From Bacteroidota bacterium (GTDB lineage: Bacteria > Bacteroidota > Bacteroidia > NS11-12g > UBA9320), in assembly GCA_016124755.1 (NCBI GenBank), contig WGNA01000003.1, forward strand, positions 62,001 to 126,000: a DNA stretch of 64,000 bases. Reading direction: 5' to 3'. Below, piece by piece: positions 26,372-34,986 of this stretch. The notes under the pieces are model-generated. The model did not search any database. It saw only the letters and a list, made by a program, of their open reading frames with translations, and was not told where the DNA came from. How positions within the stretch are numbered: the first letter of the stretch is position 1; each line of letters begins with the position of its first letter. The position numbers and the translations under genes were made by a program.

Positions 26372-27299
26372 GACACAAAATAAAAGCATTCAGCTACTTG
26401 AACCTCTAAAAATCCTGATTACCGGAGGAACCGGATTAGTGGGTAAAAAGCTCGCATTTGCTCTGAGAACCGGAGGACACGAAGTGAGAATATTGAGCCG
26501 GAACCCACAGGGTATTGATGGTGGATTTTATGGCGATTACGAAAAAGATGAAATGGATGCGAATGCTTTAAAGGATTTAGATATAGTTATTCATCTGGCC
26601 GGAGCTTCTGTTGCCGGCGGCCGTTGGACAAAAAAAAGAAAACGGGAAATTCTTCAGAGTCGAACCGGAACCGCCAAAATGATTTTCCGGAATCTGATGG
26701 AAAACAACATTTCGCTGAAACGGTATATCACTGCCTCCGGAACCGGATATTACGGCAGTCGCAAAGGCGAAATTCTTACCGAACAATCATCGCCGGGAAC
26801 AGCCTTTCTTTCGGATGTCTGTGTTCAATGGGAAGATGCCGGCACTAGTTTTAAAAACACCGGAGCCAAAGTGTATGCGAATCGAATCGGAGTTGTGCTG
26901 AGTCTGAATGGCTGTTTCATTCGCGAACTTTTACCCATTTTAAAGTTTAATCTGCTTTCCGGTTTAGGAAGTGGGAAACAGTTTACTCCGTGGATTCACA
27001 TCGACGACCTGATCAAAATTTTAGTGAAAGAAACCGAAGGAGAATTAGCACCCGGAGTTTACAACGCGGTTTCACCTCAACCGGCGACCAACAAGGAAAT
27101 TATTACCGCACTTGCAAAAGCTGCCGGGAAAAAAATTATTCTTCCGAATATTCCGGCCTTCTTTATTCAACTGGCTTTGGGTGAAATGTCAACCGAATTA
27201 TTAGCCGACATTAATGTGGTTCCTGCAAATCTTCAATCACAACAATTTGAATTTACACATCCGGAAATTCAGGATGCGATGAATATCGAATTAGCTTAG
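26370..27299 (+). CDS. TIGR01777-type NAD-dependent epimerase/dehydratase (SDR superfamily)
   Basis: 309 residues. Rossmann glycine motif ILITGGTGLVGKKLAFAL, VIHLAGASVAGGRWTKKRK, SRTGTAKMI, the active-site region YITASGTGYYGSRKGEIL, NRIGVVLS, FTPWIHIDD and a C-terminal DUF1731-like tail. Related to SulA/YfcH proteins, whose substrate is unknown; binds NAD(P) in the cytosol. The only start without a non-start codon is the ATG at 26370, which overlaps the start codon of the opposite thioesterase gene. The 8-residue extension before the glycine motif is unusual in length. Confidence 0.9.
   Translation: MTQNKSIQLLEPLKILITGGTGLVGKKLAFALRTGGHEVRILSRNPQGIDGGFYGDYEKDEMDANALKDLDIVIHLAGASVAGGRWTKKRKREILQSRTGTAKMIFRNLMENNISLKRYITASGTGYYGSRKGEILTEQSSPGTAFLSDVCVQWEDAGTSFKNTGAKVYANRIGVVLSLNGCFIRELLPILKFNLLSGLGSGKQFTPWIHIDDLIKILVKETEGELAPGVYNAVSPQPATNKEIITALAKAAGKKIILPNIPAFFIQLALGEMSTELLADINVVPANLQSQQFEFTHPEIQDAMNIELA
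26376..26383 (-). promoter_or_regulatory. Possible -7 element of the thioesterase operon inside the divergent coding region
   Basis: Plus-strand CAAAATAA reads TTATTTTG on the minus strand, one change from TAnnTTTG. It ends 4 nt before the ATG at 26371 and lies in codons 3-5 of the divergent gene. Confidence 0.4.
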
Positions 27300-28180
27300 T
27301 CTCCCTCTGCCGAATCGAGGAGATGATCGGTTTCATCTTCCACAACTGCAATATCGGCATACCGGAAGTACGCTGCAATTTGTGTCGAAAAAAGGAATGC
27401 GAATACAAAGACTTCCAGTGCCAGAATATAAAACACCATCAAAATTCCGCCAACCTTTCCCAACAAACCGAAAACGAACATCAGCATAAAAAGCAGGAAT
27501 AGAACAACCATAAAAACGATTACAACCAGTATTGCTCTAAACCCTCTGCCGAATGTGATGTTCCCCCAACTGAACCGGATGCTATCCATTAAACTCAACT
27601 GCCCTAAAACCATCGCTCCCGGAACTGCCCAAAAGCGAAAGAGCAGGGCCCAAACAAGAAGCATTACCAGAAAATAAATGGCCGGGTTAAAACCGGCGAT
27701 CGATTGAACAATAAAATTGAGTGTCGAATTCAGAATCTGAAAGACAATCAAAAATCCCATAATCCGGAATACGTCGCGGTTAAACGACTTGGCCAGAATT
27801 TCACCTATACCTCTTCCATCTTCCACAATTTTAGATTCACCGGCACGCAGCATAAAATTGGTAATCCACGATAGAACCAGATAAATGATCAGCATAAATA
27901 CGATCACAGATCCAATGATTGCCGGCGTAAAATAGGGTTTAATCATTTCCATCAGCACATCCTGGTTCTTCTGAATATCCATTGGATTGGCATTTTGGAA
28001 ATACGATTGAATCTTCTCAATTAGCCCCGAGCCAAATAGTCCAGCAAACAAAGTAAGCGCGGAAACAATACCGACAATTACTAAAATAAGGTACACCAGC
28101 AACCCCGGAACTAATAGCTTTTTGGTTACTTGAAAAATCCCATTCCAGAGATCGTTTTTCAGTTGTTCAATCAGATTCAT
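27296..28180 (-). CDS. Multi-pass membrane protein, function unknown
   Basis: 294 residues with about six hydrophobic segments: LLVPGLLVYLILVIVGIVSAL, IIGSVIVFMLIIYLVLSW, FLIVFQILNSTLNFIV, IYFLVMLLVWALLF, ILVVIVFMVVLFLLFMLMFV and MVFYILALEVFVFAFLF. The loop ESKIVEDGRGIGEILAKSF and the MDSIRFSWGN loop resemble DUF4013/YciC-like membrane proteins. No catalytic motif. The stop overlaps the end of the convergent epimerase gene by 4 nt. The ATG lies exactly 4 nt after a TAGTTTTG element. Confidence 0.7.
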   Translation of the reverse strand: MNLIEQLKNDLWNGIFQVTKKLLVPGLLVYLILVIVGIVSALTLFAGLFGSGLIEKIQSYFQNANPMDIQKNQDVLMEMIKPYFTPAIIGSVIVFMLIIYLVLSWITNFMLRAGESKIVEDGRGIGEILAKSFNRDVFRIMGFLIVFQILNSTLNFIVQSIAGFNPAIYFLVMLLVWALLFRFWAVPGAMVLGQLSLMDSIRFSWGNITFGRGFRAILVVIVFMVVLFLLFMLMFVFGLLGKVGGILMVFYILALEVFVFAFLFSTQIAAYFRYADIAVVEDETDHLLDSAEGD

Positions 28181-28184
28181 ATTC

Positions 28185-28192
28185 CAAAACTA
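28185..28192 (-). promoter_or_regulatory. -7 element of the membrane protein gene, 4 nt from the ATG
   Basis: Plus-strand CAAAACTA gives TAGTTTTG, an exact TAnnTTTG, with 4 nt to the start codon. It is identical in sequence and spacing to the SUI1 promoter at 17486. Confidence 0.55.
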
Positions 28193-28318
28193 TGTAAAAA
28201 ACCTATGTGTCTATTCACAGACTTTCCCCCAATTCTCAACTGTTAAAAAAGGTTCAATCCCACTTTAATCCGTCGACGATTTAACGATTATTAGCGAAGC
28301 GGTTAGTGTAAATATTTC

Positions 28319-28326
28319 TAATATTG
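28319..28326 (+). promoter_or_regulatory. Possible -7 element of the SLC12-like transporter gene
   Basis: TAATATTG differs from TAnnTTTG at one base and ends 19 nt before the ATG at 28346. TTAGTG lies about 17 nt upstream. Confidence 0.4.
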
Positions 28327-28345
28327 ACCTTTGAAACCTCACTCA

Positions 28346-30547
28346 ATGGAAGAAATCCTCCACAAGGGTAAATTCGGAACCGCGCCTGTTTTTCTTACAG
28401 CAATTTCTACAATTCTGGGTGCGATCATGTTCCTGCGATTCGGTTATGCTGTGGGAAGTGTCGGACTCAACGGAACTCTTTTAATTGTGCTTCTGGGTCA
28501 TTTGGTAACGATTCCTACCGCGATGGCATTAGCCGAAATCGCCACAAATCAGAAAGTTGAAGGCGGCGGAGAATACTTCATCATTTCCAGATCCTTCGGT
28601 TTAACAATTGGTTCATCGATCGGAATTGCGCTGTTTTTATCACAGGCCATAAGCGTTGCGTTTTATGTAATTGCTTTTTCAGAAGCCTTCGATCCGTTGC
28701 GCGATATGCTTTTTGAACAAACAGGGTTTATGCTTCCCAAGCGGGTAATTGGTTTGTTCAGTGTATTAATGCTCGCCGTGCTAATGTATTATAAAGGCGC
28801 CAACACAGGCATGTGGATGCTGTACGTGGTGGTTGCCATTCTTGCCGTTTCGCTCGGTTTCTTTTTCGCCGGAACCGGTTCCTATGAAGGCTCACGACTC
28901 ATCTCCGCCGACAAAAACGATTTCTTTCTGGTCTTTGCAATTGTCTTCCCGGCGTTTACCGGAATGACGGCCGGTGTGGGTTTATCCGGCGACCTAAAAG
29001 ATCCCAAACGATCGATTCCTCAGGGAACCATGGTAGCAACTGTTTTGGGCATGATCATCTACGTTCTTATTGCCATTAAACTGAGTGGATCCGCATCTCA
29101 GGAAGATTTGCTCAACAATCAGATGGTGATGTCAGATATCGCACTCTGGGGTCCGATTATTCCCATCGGACTCGCAGCAGCAACGATTTCCAGCGCGTTG
29201 GGAAGTGTAATGGTTGCCCCGAGAACATTAAATGCAATTGCAACCGATAAGATTATTCCGTTACCCAAACTAAATCATTGGCTTTCTTATCAGCGGCCGG
29301 ATAACAAGGAACCGGTAAATGCATCAATGGTAACCTGTGCGATCGCGTTTTTCTTTGTGCTGATCGGCGACGTGAATGCGGTTGCGGAAATCATTTCCAT
29401 GTTCTTTATGGTAACCTACGGATCGATTTGTCTGATCTCGTTACTCGAAAATTTTGCTTCCAGTCCGGGTTATCGCCCATCGTTTAAATCGAAGTGGTAC
29501 ATCAGTGCGATTGGTACTATTTTGTGTATTTATCTGATGTTCAAAATGAACTCCGGGTACGCAACACTTGCCATTGTTTTAATGGTGGTGATTTATTATT
29601 TAATCAGTTATTTCCGGAACGACAACAACGATTTGGCGAACATTTTCAGCGGTGTGATATTTCAGATCAGCCGGAATCTTCACGTATTTCTTCAAAAGAA
29701 AAATAAAGGCGATGTGAGTGAATGGCGACCTTCCGTGGTGGCTATTTCCAAAGATTCATTTGAACGTTACGCGGCATACGATTTACTCCGATGGATTTCC
29801 CATAAAAAAGGTTTCGGAACCTATATTCATCACATCGACGGATATCTGAGTAAAGAATCGGCAGACAAATCCCGAGACTGTTTGCTGCGATTAATTCAAA
29901 TGACGCAGGTGAGCAAGAGCAGCGTTTTTGTTGATACCATGGTAAATCCCACGTTCGAATCGAGCGTGTCTCAGGTGTTGCAATTACCAGGAGTTTCCGG
30001 AAAAGAAAATAATATGGTGCTTTTCGAATACCACGAAAAAGACAATAAAGCATTAGATGAAATTCTCAAAAATTACGGATTAATAAAAGCAGTAGGTTAC
30101 GACACCTGTATTCTTTGCAGCAGCGATAATAAATTCGGGCTCAATCACGAAATTCATTTGTGGATTACGAGCAGCGATTATCAGAACGCCAATCTGATGA
30201 TTTATCTGGCATACATAATCATGGGCCATCCCGATTGGAGTAACGGAATCATTAAATTATTTGCCCTGTTTCCGGAAAATGAAAAAGATGAACAGCGAAA
30301 TAAACTGATGGAATTAGTGAGAACCGGCAGGCTGCCAATTTCTATGAATAACATCGAAATTATTTCCCGAAAAGAAGATACCAATGTAACCGATGTAATT
30401 AATTCTAATTCAACGAATGCAGATTTAACCATCGTGGGATTTAGGGGAGAATTAATTAAAAATAAAGGATCATCCGCATTTCATAATTATCAGACTGCCG
30501 GAAGTGTGTTGTTTGTTAACAGTCAGAACGAAAAAGAAATAAATTGA
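28346..30547 (+). CDS. SLC12-like cation-chloride/amino-acid cotransporter (APC superfamily)
   Basis: 733 residues from the ATG at 28346; the in-frame TTG at 28331 is too close to the promoter. Twelve or so membrane helices occupy residues 1-440, starting FLTAISTILGAIMFLRFGYA, with AEIATNQKVEGGGEYFIISR and FPAFTGMTAGVGLSGDLKDP as in Na-K-Cl cotransporter relatives. A soluble C-terminal domain of about 290 residues (SVVAISKDSFERYAAYDLLR, FRGELIKNKG) follows, as in eukaryotic SLC12 proteins. It likely moves cations with chloride across the inner membrane; ions cannot be told from sequence. The ATG of the next permease overlaps its TGA. Confidence 0.85.
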   Translation: MEEILHKGKFGTAPVFLTAISTILGAIMFLRFGYAVGSVGLNGTLLIVLLGHLVTIPTAMALAEIATNQKVEGGGEYFIISRSFGLTIGSSIGIALFLSQAISVAFYVIAFSEAFDPLRDMLFEQTGFMLPKRVIGLFSVLMLAVLMYYKGANTGMWMLYVVVAILAVSLGFFFAGTGSYEGSRLISADKNDFFLVFAIVFPAFTGMTAGVGLSGDLKDPKRSIPQGTMVATVLGMIIYVLIAIKLSGSASQEDLLNNQMVMSDIALWGPIIPIGLAAATISSALGSVMVAPRTLNAIATDKIIPLPKLNHWLSYQRPDNKEPVNASMVTCAIAFFFVLIGDVNAVAEIISMFFMVTYGSICLISLLENFASSPGYRPSFKSKWYISAIGTILCIYLMFKMNSGYATLAIVLMVVIYYLISYFRNDNNDLANIFSGVIFQISRNLHVFLQKKNKGDVSEWRPSVVAISKDSFERYAAYDLLRWISHKKGFGTYIHHIDGYLSKESADKSRDCLLRLIQMTQVSKSSVFVDTMVNPTFESSVSQVLQLPGVSGKENNMVLFEYHEKDNKALDEILKNYGLIKAVGYDTCILCSSDNKFGLNHEIHLWITSSDYQNANLMIYLAYIIMGHPDWSNGIIKLFALFPENEKDEQRNKLMELVRTGRLPISMNNIEIISRKEDTNVTDVINSNSTNADLTIVGFRGELIKNKGSSAFHNYQTAGSVLFVNSQNEKEIN

Positions 30548-31881
30548 TGAAACCCGGATTGCGAATAATCAGTCGGTTTACACGTACCCGAAATAAAGCG
30601 CTCGGCTTAGGTGAATTAATAGCCATTGCTTTGGGCGGAATGGTTGGCGGCGGCATATTTTCCATCCTCGGTGTTTCGGTCGAACAAATCGGAAATGCCA
30701 CACCTATTGCGATTTTAATCGGAGGAGTTCTCGCATTTTTTGCTGCATATTCTTACGTTAAACTTTCTGCTTTATACAAAGACGAGGGTGCGACTTATTC
30801 CTTTTTTAAAAAGACATTTCCCAATAATGTTTTTGCTTCTTCTTTAGTCGGCTGGTTAATTGTTTTTGGTTACATCAGTACTTTAGCACTTTATGCATTT
30901 ACATTTTCATCTTACCTGTGCAGTCAGTTTGAAATACTAAATAATGAAGTCTGGAGAAAAATAGTTGCCGGAGCGATCATTTTAGTTTTTGCATTAATAA
31001 ATATAATAAGTGTAAAAGGCATGGGAAAAATTGAAGACCTGCTTGTTTACACCAAATTATTTCTTCTGATTTTTATTTCAGGAATGTTATCGGCCAGCGG
31101 CAGTGCCGACAATATTCTACCACTGATTGAAAAACACACCACGCTCTCTTCCATCCTCATTGTTTCAGCTATTACTTTCGTCGCGTATGAAGGATTTCAG
31201 TTGGTAATTCACGCATATAACGAAATGGATAATCCGGAAAAAAATATTCCCCGCGCCATATATACCTCTATCTTAATTGCAACTCTTTTGTATGTCGGAC
31301 TAGCAATTGCCGCCATCACAACCATTCCGAAAGCGAGCATTATTGCCGATAAAGAATATGCACTGGCAGCAGGAGCCAAAAATTACATCGGAACCTTTGG
31401 ATTATTCGTAGTGATTTTCGGTGCACTACTCGCAACTTCCAGTGCCATTAGCGGAACTTTATTCGGAGCTTCGAGACTAATGGCTGTTATTGCTCAGGAT
31501 GGATTTTTACCTAAATATTTAAGCCATAGAATTAAAGTACACATTCCAAATTATGCCATTATCACGATGGCGATTTTATCCTTTGTATTAATTCTCACAG
31601 GCGGTTTGCAAATTATTCTGGAGTTCGGAAGTATTACGTTTATTGTGGTTTCATTTTTAATGGCGACATCCAATCTGAAAGTCAGGAAGCAAACCAATAC
31701 ATCACCCGTTATGGCCATTGTCGCCATGGCCGGTTTATTTATCGCGGGTATTTTAATTCTCTATTTTGAATTCACCGAAAACAGGTCTCAGCTTTATTAT
31801 ATAATGGGAATTTATTCACTACTGGGTTTGGGCGCAATTTGGTTTTCGAAAAAGGGGAAAGTGAGTGGAAGTCAGAAATAA
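30547..31881 (+). CDS. APC family amino acid permease
   Basis: 444 residues from the ATG at 30547, which overlaps the TGA of the preceding transporter (TGATG). About twelve helices. The first carries the unwound-helix glycine motif GGMVGGGIFSILG typical of LeuT-fold APC permeases; HAYNEMDNPEKNIPRAI and LFGASRLMAVIAQDGFLP are family loops. Substrate unknown. It is in the same transcript as the SLC12-like gene, so the two transporters are probably made together. Confidence 0.87.
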   Translation: MKPGLRIISRFTRTRNKALGLGELIAIALGGMVGGGIFSILGVSVEQIGNATPIAILIGGVLAFFAAYSYVKLSALYKDEGATYSFFKKTFPNNVFASSLVGWLIVFGYISTLALYAFTFSSYLCSQFEILNNEVWRKIVAGAIILVFALINIISVKGMGKIEDLLVYTKLFLLIFISGMLSASGSADNILPLIEKHTTLSSILIVSAITFVAYEGFQLVIHAYNEMDNPEKNIPRAIYTSILIATLLYVGLAIAAITTIPKASIIADKEYALAAGAKNYIGTFGLFVVIFGALLATSSAISGTLFGASRLMAVIAQDGFLPKYLSHRIKVHIPNYAIITMAILSFVLILTGGLQIILEFGSITFIVVSFLMATSNLKVRKQTNTSPVMAIVAMAGLFIAGILILYFEFTENRSQLYYIMGIYSLLGLGAIWFSKKGKVSGSQK

Positions 31882-31944
31882 AACCTGATTTTAATGGTGG
31901 CGTAGCGAATTAGCCGTTATAAAAATTTGGAAGTTTATTTTCAA

Positions 31945-33600
31945 TCAATACTTCAACAACTCCCTTGCATTCGCCATTGCACCCTCCGACGGATCATCGC
32001 CGCTCAGCATTTTGGCGATTTCAACAACGCGATCAGAACCGGTGATGGATTTAATCCGTGTTACCGTGGACGTTGATCCGGTTTCTTTATAAACAAAAAA
32101 GTGATCTTCTCCCCGTGCGGCGATTTGCGGCAAATGGGTGATGGAAATTACCTGAAGATCTTTCGAAAGATCAGCCATTACTTCCGCCATGCGCTTCCCG
32201 ATTTCTCCCGAAACTCCAGTGTCAATTTCATCGAAAATAATACTCGGCATCCGGCGGCTTTTGGCCATCTGGGCTTTCATCACTAACATCAAACGGGAAA
32301 GCTCACCACCGGAAGCAACCAATTGAACAGGACGCAAATCCTGTCCTTTATTGGAAGTGAAAAGAATTCTGAAAACCGTTAATCCGTGCGATGTGAGTTG
32401 TTCGTTTTGTTCCAGATCGAGTTTTACGCGTGCATTCGGTAAACCGAGTTTCCAAAGTTCGCTGTTCATCTCCTCCTCTACTTTTGCCGCTGCTTCCACC
32501 CGCTTTTTATGTAAGTCCAGTGCCGATTTAACCGCCTTTTGTTCCAGAACCTGAGACGCATTTTCCAATTTTTTAATCTCATTGGTAAGCTCATCGTTTT
32601 CGTACATCAGATCCGACAACCGATCCCGCACCGTAATCAAATCATCGGCTTCCTGCACATTGTGTTTGTGCATGAGTTGCTGAAGAAATTGCAGGCGGGA
32701 ATTCACGTCATCGAGCCGGGATGAATCGGATGGCAACGACTCTCCTACTTTTTTCAATTCACTTAATGCATCATCGAGATCAATGGAAATGCCTTCCAAT
32801 CTTTTCGACAATTCACCGAGTGAAGAATCAGCCGGTGCGAGTTTCAGCAATTGACGAACAGTGGATTTCAAAACATCCAAAGCCGGTTCATCGCTTTCGG
32901 TAAATATGTTGCAAATGGCAGCGATTCCGGTTTCAATATCGCCCGCATTCTGAAGCAGTTCGTACTCTTCTTCGAGCGACTTCATCTCTCCGGTTTTCAG
33001 TTCGGCCTTGGAAAGTTCTTCCCACAAAAAATTATTGTAATCGGCCTGGGCTAATTGCTGACGTTCCTTTTCACGAAGCGTTGCTAATTGTTTCTGGGCA
33101 TCCCGAAGCGAACGGAAATTTTTAGAATATTCCTCAAAATCGATTTGCGTTTTGCAAACCCCTTCCAACCATTCAAATAAAAAATCGGAATCGGAAATTC
33201 GGCTGGTCTGATGTTGCGAATGAATATCCACCAATTTTTCACCGAGATCTTTTAGCGCGTTCAGACTAACCGGTGTATCGTTCACAAATGCACGCGAGCG
33301 ACCGGAGTCCAGAATTTCTCTGCGCAAAATGGTGGTCGGCAGAAAATCAAGATCATTGTCATCAAAAAAATTCTGCAGACCGAGATTGCTGATGTCAAAG
33401 GTTCCTTCGATCACACATTTGTTTCCCGAATTGCCGATGCTTTTGATATCGGCGCGTTCTCCGAGAATTAATCCGAGCGCACCGATAAGTATCGATTTTC
33501 CGGCTCCTGTTTCCCCGGTAATGGTGTTCAGACCTTTCCCCGGCTCAAAGCGGAGATTGTCCATCAACACGAAGTTATTAACCTGCAGACTTATCAGCAT
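31945..33600 (-). CDS. recN: DNA repair protein RecN
   Basis: SMC-like ATPase used in double-strand break repair. 551 residues. Walker A GETGAGKSILIGAL near residue 30, a coiled-coil middle (about 150-360) with a central hinge region, ABC signature VASGGELSRLMLVMK, Walker B SIIFDEIDTGVSG, and the His-switch segment VISITHLPQIAA. Cytosolic. The ATG lies 4 nt after an exact TATTTTTG element, so this mRNA is also predicted to be leaderless. A 470-nt non-coding repeat region lies upstream. Confidence 0.97.
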   Translation of the reverse strand: MLISLQVNNFVLMDNLRFEPGKGLNTITGETGAGKSILIGALGLILGERADIKSIGNSGNKCVIEGTFDISNLGLQNFFDDNDLDFLPTTILRREILDSGRSRAFVNDTPVSLNALKDLGEKLVDIHSQHQTSRISDSDFLFEWLEGVCKTQIDFEEYSKNFRSLRDAQKQLATLREKERQQLAQADYNNFLWEELSKAELKTGEMKSLEEEYELLQNAGDIETGIAAICNIFTESDEPALDVLKSTVRQLLKLAPADSSLGELSKRLEGISIDLDDALSELKKVGESLPSDSSRLDDVNSRLQFLQQLMHKHNVQEADDLITVRDRLSDLMYENDELTNEIKKLENASQVLEQKAVKSALDLHKKRVEAAAKVEEEMNSELWKLGLPNARVKLDLEQNEQLTSHGLTVFRILFTSNKGQDLRPVQLVASGGELSRLMLVMKAQMAKSRRMPSIIFDEIDTGVSGEIGKRMAEVMADLSKDLQVISITHLPQIAARGEDHFFVYKETGSTSTVTRIKSITGSDRVVEIAKMLSGDDPSEGAMANARELLKY

Positions 33601-33604
33601 AGCG

Positions 33605-33612
33605 CAAAAATA
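33605..33612 (-). promoter_or_regulatory. -7 element of recN, 4 nt from the ATG
   Basis: Plus-strand CAAAAATA gives TATTTTTG, an exact TAnnTTTG, ending 4 nt before the ATG at 33600. No convincing -33 box at the standard distance. Confidence 0.55.
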
Positions 33613-33674
33613 GAAGGCCGTTAACGCATTGCTTCTGCTTTAAACGATTATTTCTCCAAACGTTTTGTACACGA

Positions 33675-33752
33675 TCAATTCTCCATTTATACTGACAAAG
33701 CCGAGCGTTATCAATTGTAGTTTTCCTGAAATACTCCTGGCTTTCGTCAGTA
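33675..33752 (-). repeat. REP/MITE-like palindromic repeat, copy A
   Basis: About 78 bp bounded by CTGACAAAGCC (33692-33702) and GGCTTTCGTCAG (33739-33750), imperfect inverted ends. In reverse orientation it matches 37761-37838 at roughly four of five positions, including the internal AGGAAAACTACAA and the flank ATAAATGGAGA. Not coding. Confidence 0.75.
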
Positions 33753-33920
33753 ATTCTCCTTTTATTAACGGGGCTTTTAACACGCTTTCCGCTCAAATGT
33801 TAGTCGTGTTTGCGGGGCAGACAATCGTCGTAAAACGAGCTTCCTTTGGTCGCTGTTTTTCAACGTTGCTGCCAGACCGCGCACATCGCCAAACATAACC
33901 GCTGCAATCGTTAAGCCCTC

Positions 33921-33992
33921 ATCCGCCGAAGCTATTGCGCCAGCAATTGCGTAGGCGGATCGAACTTGGATCCGTAGCGGGGACGCTACGGA
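33921..33992. repeat. Two adjacent perfect hairpins
   Basis: First: ATCCGCC (33921-33927) pairs with GGCGGAT (33954-33960), with a nested ATTGC/GCAAT stem (33934-33938 and 33943-33947). Second: TCCGTAGCG (33971-33979) pairs with CGCTACGGA (33984-33992) around a GGGA loop. Neither has a T-tract, so they are not simple terminators. Confidence 0.7.
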
Positions 33993-33998
33993 CAGGTC

Positions 33999-34046
33999 GT
34001 TACTGTTACTGTTTCTGTTACCGTTACTGTTTCTGTTACCGTTTCA
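33999..34046. repeat. Hexamer tandem repeat with an 18-nt higher-order unit
   Basis: Eight consecutive hexamers of the form GTTACT, GTTTCT, GTTACC or GTTTCA. The 18-nt unit (GTTACT GTTTCT GTTACC) occurs twice exactly at 34005-34022 and 34023-34040. Confidence 0.9.
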
Positions 34047-34070
34047 ATCTCCGCTTCCGTTTCTTCAAAT

Positions 34071-34571
34071 TCACCTTTCAAACCCAAGTCTTATGGTCGC
34101 CATCGACAAAAACATTTTTCCGTTATCTGGTAATTTGATGAAACCGTATTTGCTATAGAATTTCTCAGCTGAAGAATTAATTGGATCTACAATAACTGCG
34201 AACGAACCAATTAATGAAGATAGCCCCAGACTTCTTTTCAACGCATCTATTAATAATAGTTCGCCCAATCCGGTTCCCTGAACGGTTTTATCAATGGCAA
34301 GCCGGCCGAGTAGTGTGACCGGCAAATCTTTGTAGGTCGGTAATTTTTGGTAAATCTCTTCAGACACATTAGCCATCGGAACGCTGCCATTTGATAAGGT
34401 GTAATATCCCTTAACTACCTTCTTTTCATCGGAAGCAACAAAGCAAGCTGCCAGTTTTCTCTTCACATCCTGACCGGCGTGTTTCTTTATATAAATATCC
34501 AACTGAGATACCCCACACGAAAAGTTCTTTTGGTCGTGATGACGGTTAAGCAGTTCGGTTAGATCTTTCAC
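34071..34571 (-). CDS. GNAT-type toxin of a TacAT-like toxin-antitoxin system
   Basis: 166 residues, GTG start overlapping the antitoxin TGA (GTGA). GNAT fold: FSCGVSQLDIYIKKHAGQD near the N-terminus (typical of TacT/AtaT relatives), VVKGYYTLS, LPVTLLGRLAIDKTVQGTGLGELLL with the acetyl-CoA loop Q/R-x-x-G-x-G (QGTGLG), and AEKFYSKYGFIKLP. TacT-type toxins acetylate the amino group of charged tRNA and stop translation; the target here is inferred from family. Partner is the DUF1778 gene upstream. It is bordered by repeats, which fits mobility. Confidence 0.88.
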   Translation of the reverse strand: MKDLTELLNRHHDQKNFSCGVSQLDIYIKKHAGQDVKRKLAACFVASDEKKVVKGYYTLSNGSVPMANVSEEIYQKLPTYKDLPVTLLGRLAIDKTVQGTGLGELLLIDALKRSLGLSSLIGSFAVIVDPINSSAEKFYSKYGFIKLPDNGKMFLSMATIRLGFER

Positions 34572-34852
34572 TTTAGCCCACCACTGTCCTGATATTTCCC
34601 TATTGCCTGCTGTAAAGCAGAATTTGGTTTATTGTGATTAACCAACGCATTAAAAAAAATCTCGCTATCCTTTTGTGTTGAAATAATGGTTTCACGCTCT
34701 GAAACAATTTGCAAGGCCTTCTCCTGAACCGTTATAATAACAAAATCAGATAGGTTTTTAAATCCTGCCAACAATGCCGCTTTCTCGAACAATTGCTTTT
34801 GCTCTTTGGTCATTCGTGCATCGAATCTTGTCTTTTCTTTTAATGAGTTCAT
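34568..34852 (-). CDS. DUF1778 antitoxin (TacA-like)
   Basis: 94 residues from the ATG at 34850-34852; an extra in-frame GTG lies one codon upstream. N-terminal ribbon-helix-helix part (KTRFDARMTKEQKQLFEKAA, then GFKNLSDFVIITVQEKA) and a C-terminal arm (EIFFNALVNHNKPNSALQQA) of the type that wraps the GNAT toxin. It should neutralise the toxin and repress its own promoter. The palindrome at 34878-34896 overlaps the -7 element upstream and is the likely operator. Confidence 0.88.
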   Translation of the reverse strand: MNSLKEKTRFDARMTKEQKQLFEKAALLAGFKNLSDFVIITVQEKALQIVSERETIISTQKDSEIFFNALVNHNKPNSALQQAIGKYQDSGGLK

Positions 34853-34872
34853 CACCTTAATTAATCAAAAAC

Positions 34873-34896
34873 CGAATGTACGGAATATTTCCGTAC
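34873..34896 (-). promoter_or_regulatory. Promoter with overlapping palindromic operator of the toxin-antitoxin pair
   Basis: GTACGGAA (34878-34885), TAT, TTCCGTAC (34889-34896) is a perfect inverted repeat. Minus-strand TACATTCG (34873-34880), a -7 element with one change, overlaps its proximal arm. A dimeric antitoxin bound here would block RNA polymerase. Confidence 0.7.
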
Positions 34897-34986
34897 GAAC
34901 CCATTCCGGTATTGTTACGCTTTTCTCAATTTCAAAAAACTACTGCACAACTATTTCCCGCATCAATAGGTAAACTCAGGGATTTC

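Larger units (their letters stand above)
33753..34070. other. Non-coding region between recN repeat and toxin gene
   Basis: No credible gene. It holds two hairpins (33921-33992) and a hexamer tandem repeat (33999-34046). The short open frames here have low-complexity translations (CYCFCYRYCFCYRF) and are rejected. Confidence 0.6.

Noticed and set aside
30544-30546. TTG at 30544 as the start of the APC permease
   Set aside because: The ATG one codon later forms the usual TGATG overlap with the preceding stop.
33665-34138. Two open plus-strand frames upstream of recN and beside the toxin gene
   Set aside because: One crosses repeat copy A, the other translates the hexamer repeat into CYCFCYRYCFCYRF-like low complexity; neither resembles a protein.
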